The notes beneath the pieces were generated by a model. The model was not told the origin of the DNA. It searched no databases and was given only the letters and a program-made list of their open reading frames with translations. Below, piece after piece: positions 62,320 through 64,000 of a DNA stretch of 64,000 bases. Made by a program: the position numbers and the translations under genes. Source of the stretch: Cryptomeria japonica (taxonomy: Eukaryota > Streptophyta > Pinopsida > Cupressales > Cupressaceae); contig NC_081408.1 of the NCBI RefSeq assembly GCF_030272615.1, positions 617,952,476 to 618,016,475 on the forward strand, read 5' to 3'. Positions within the stretch are counted from its first letter, which is position 1. Each line of letters begins with the position of its first letter.

Positions 62320-64000
62320 GAAGGAAAATAATTACAATATGGTTTTAAATATATTGGGAGGTAATGAAGAGGACCTCATTTCTCAATATTTTTCTTTGTG
62401 ATTTGTTCTTGGGTCATTCATGATAAATGCATATGATATAACTTTTGAACTTTACCTTTATTCTCAAAAGGAGATTATTTAAGAATTTCTATATATGAAT
62501 CATAATTCCATTTTCAACAAGGACGATGCAACACACAATATTCCAACCAATAACTATAGAATTTACATATAATTTAAAAGGTCAAAAGATATGAATACAA
62601 AATCAAGACACAACAAAGAATGGACTAATTAGGAAAAGAATAATTTGAACATTCTTCAATGCCTAGAGGTTTCACTAAAAATCTTGAGTAAGATAAAATA
62701 AATAATTAAAAGGAAAGATGATACCATAAGAAAATTTAACCAAAGATTAAGGGAGTAAAATGAAAACAACCAATTATAAAGAAATAAAGAACTGAATGCT
62801 TTATTTTTAGACTATGGCTAGTGATTAAGTTATTATTAGATAGAATAATTTCTAGTTGATATAAAAAATTGGTGGAATTGACTTCTAGGATTGAAGCACA
62901 AACCTTGAGAAGGAAAAATAGGAAAAGTAAAATTTATGATATAGAAAATTTGAAATTAGAAACAAAAATATCAAAAATTACACAAGAGATAGCAGTAAAA
63001 GGAGAGATAAAGAGGGGCATCACCACTTCATAAAAATAAGATATAGTGTACTTAATATTCAAATTAAGGTCACCTATGAGAAGAGTATCTTGTATTAAAG
63101 GAAAAATGAGCTAGTATTTTAAGACTAGAGATCACAAAACCAATAGAGGACTCAAAACTATATATTATGGTATTTGTGGTGAATGACACACACATAAGAC
63201 CAACAATTTTATATATTTAATGATTCAACAAAAGAGAAAAATGGTCCTTGGTATTGCCATATTGTAGCATCATAAATTGTATCCCTATATAATTTCATCC
63301 TCTCTTAGGCCTCACTTTAATAGCATTTCAGCCTTTTGTTCTTTGACCATGTTTGATTTTGTTCACATAGGCTTCAAATTTCAATGTTCACCTAGAATTT
63401 GGTTCAATGGTCTTAAACTCAGTCTTGATAGGCTAGACAAGCATTTCCCAAACACCCTTCTCCTTGGACAAGGATGTACTAGGTGAACTTGTCCTTTGAC
63501 AAATGCTTATTGGTTGTCCTTTTCCCACTTAAAGTGGGGCAATTTGAGATCCAACAATGGTCACTAAATTTAGGTAGTTATTCCCTTCTTGTGTCAGCCC
63601 TTCCCAAAAATTCACACACATTTGATGAGGAGAGGTATAAAAGAAAGCCTTGTACCCCCTCATTTGAACATCCTACTAGGCCTATTTTGAATAGGGTGTA
63701 TTCTTTTTCTCTAGCTCGTTTTCCTTCCCTCCAAATTTTGAATGTGTTTTGATCATATTCCTTTTTGAGTGGTGACCTATTCTCCCGGTCTTTTTCCCTT
63801 TAAGTTGGTTCTTCAAGGGTTTATTGTTGTATGAAACCAACCTTGTGTTATAGAATTGTTGTATGACTGGTCTGTCGATAGGTTGTGTCATTTTGATTTC
63901 TATATGTCCTTTAGGTTTGGCCCCCCACATGATGACTTAGAAACTAGTATTAAAGTCACATGTTTTAATCTTTCTAAGGTGGGCCATGCTTGTGAGCATT
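62320..64000 (+). repeat. family R copy 3, part 3 (runs off the window)
   Basis: This matches 45430-47365, with about 300 bases (45580-45880) missing near the start, and ends at the window edge about 600 bases before the family ORF would begin. It includes the TATA box at 63636-63642. Two open frames at 63277-63752 are partly open in the other copies too, but they overlap the promoter and show no protein features. Confidence 0.7.
63636..63642 (+). promoter_or_regulatory. TATA box of family R, copy 3
   Basis: TATAAAA in AGAGGTATAAAAGAAAGCC, same position as in the other two copies. Confidence 0.6.

Overview
The window looks like nuclear DNA from a large, repeat-rich seed-plant genome. No host gene, tRNA gene or rRNA gene could be supported. 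Almost every recognisable coding stretch belongs to plant LTR retrotransposons (Ty1/copia and Ty3/gypsy), plus one LINE remnant. Most are decayed, with many in-frame stops of the kind made by C-to-T change, and several are nested inside one another. Species cannot be read from the sequence; a conifer-like giant genome would fit but is not shown.

Layout. 1-5295 is the 3' part of a Ty3/gypsy element (Tat-like gag-protease only) with its 3' LTR. It sits in the LTR of a plus-strand copia element (5296-5748, continuing 12407-14470). The same LTR was hit again by a nearly complete minus-strand copia (5749-12401, target duplication AGTAG). 14471-19888 is a minus-strand, pol-less LTR element truncated on its right. 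19889-22329 plus 29930-30960 is a copy of an abundant long repeat, here called family R. It is split by a complete pol-less LTR element on the plus strand (22330-29924) related to the one at 14471. 30961-32434 holds a chromodomain remnant and fragments of R. 32435-35800 is a minus-strand copia with its RT deleted. 35800-41360 holds further R fragments, an unclassified 2.1-kb insert and large microsatellites. 41361-43126 holds a repeat fragment and a LINE C-terminal remnant.

43127-64000 is the best preserved part of family R. A long repeat carrying a conserved TATA box starts at 43127 and starts again at 56935. Between the two lie an unknown ORF of about 410 codons, split by a 6.2-kb insertion at 48942-55186, and a gag-protease fragment with a DGGAG active site. 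The simplest reading is one gypsy element with LTRs of roughly 4.8 kb, an extra ORF ahead of gag, and most of gag-pol lost. The second long repeat carries two solo LTRs (58082-59324 and 60309-62319), the latter with a perfect GAAGG duplication.

Most interesting. (1) A pol-less LTR family seen twice in opposite orientation. It encodes a coiled-coil/zinc-knuckle protein that starts 37 bases after the primer binding site, and a second protein of about 1,088 codons with no recognised function. (2) The unknown ORF of family R. (3) The 6.2-kb element with exact TGTCT duplications, no LTR visible by eye, another unknown ORF, and an array of about 17 short imperfect palindromes built around GGGAACCCGA.
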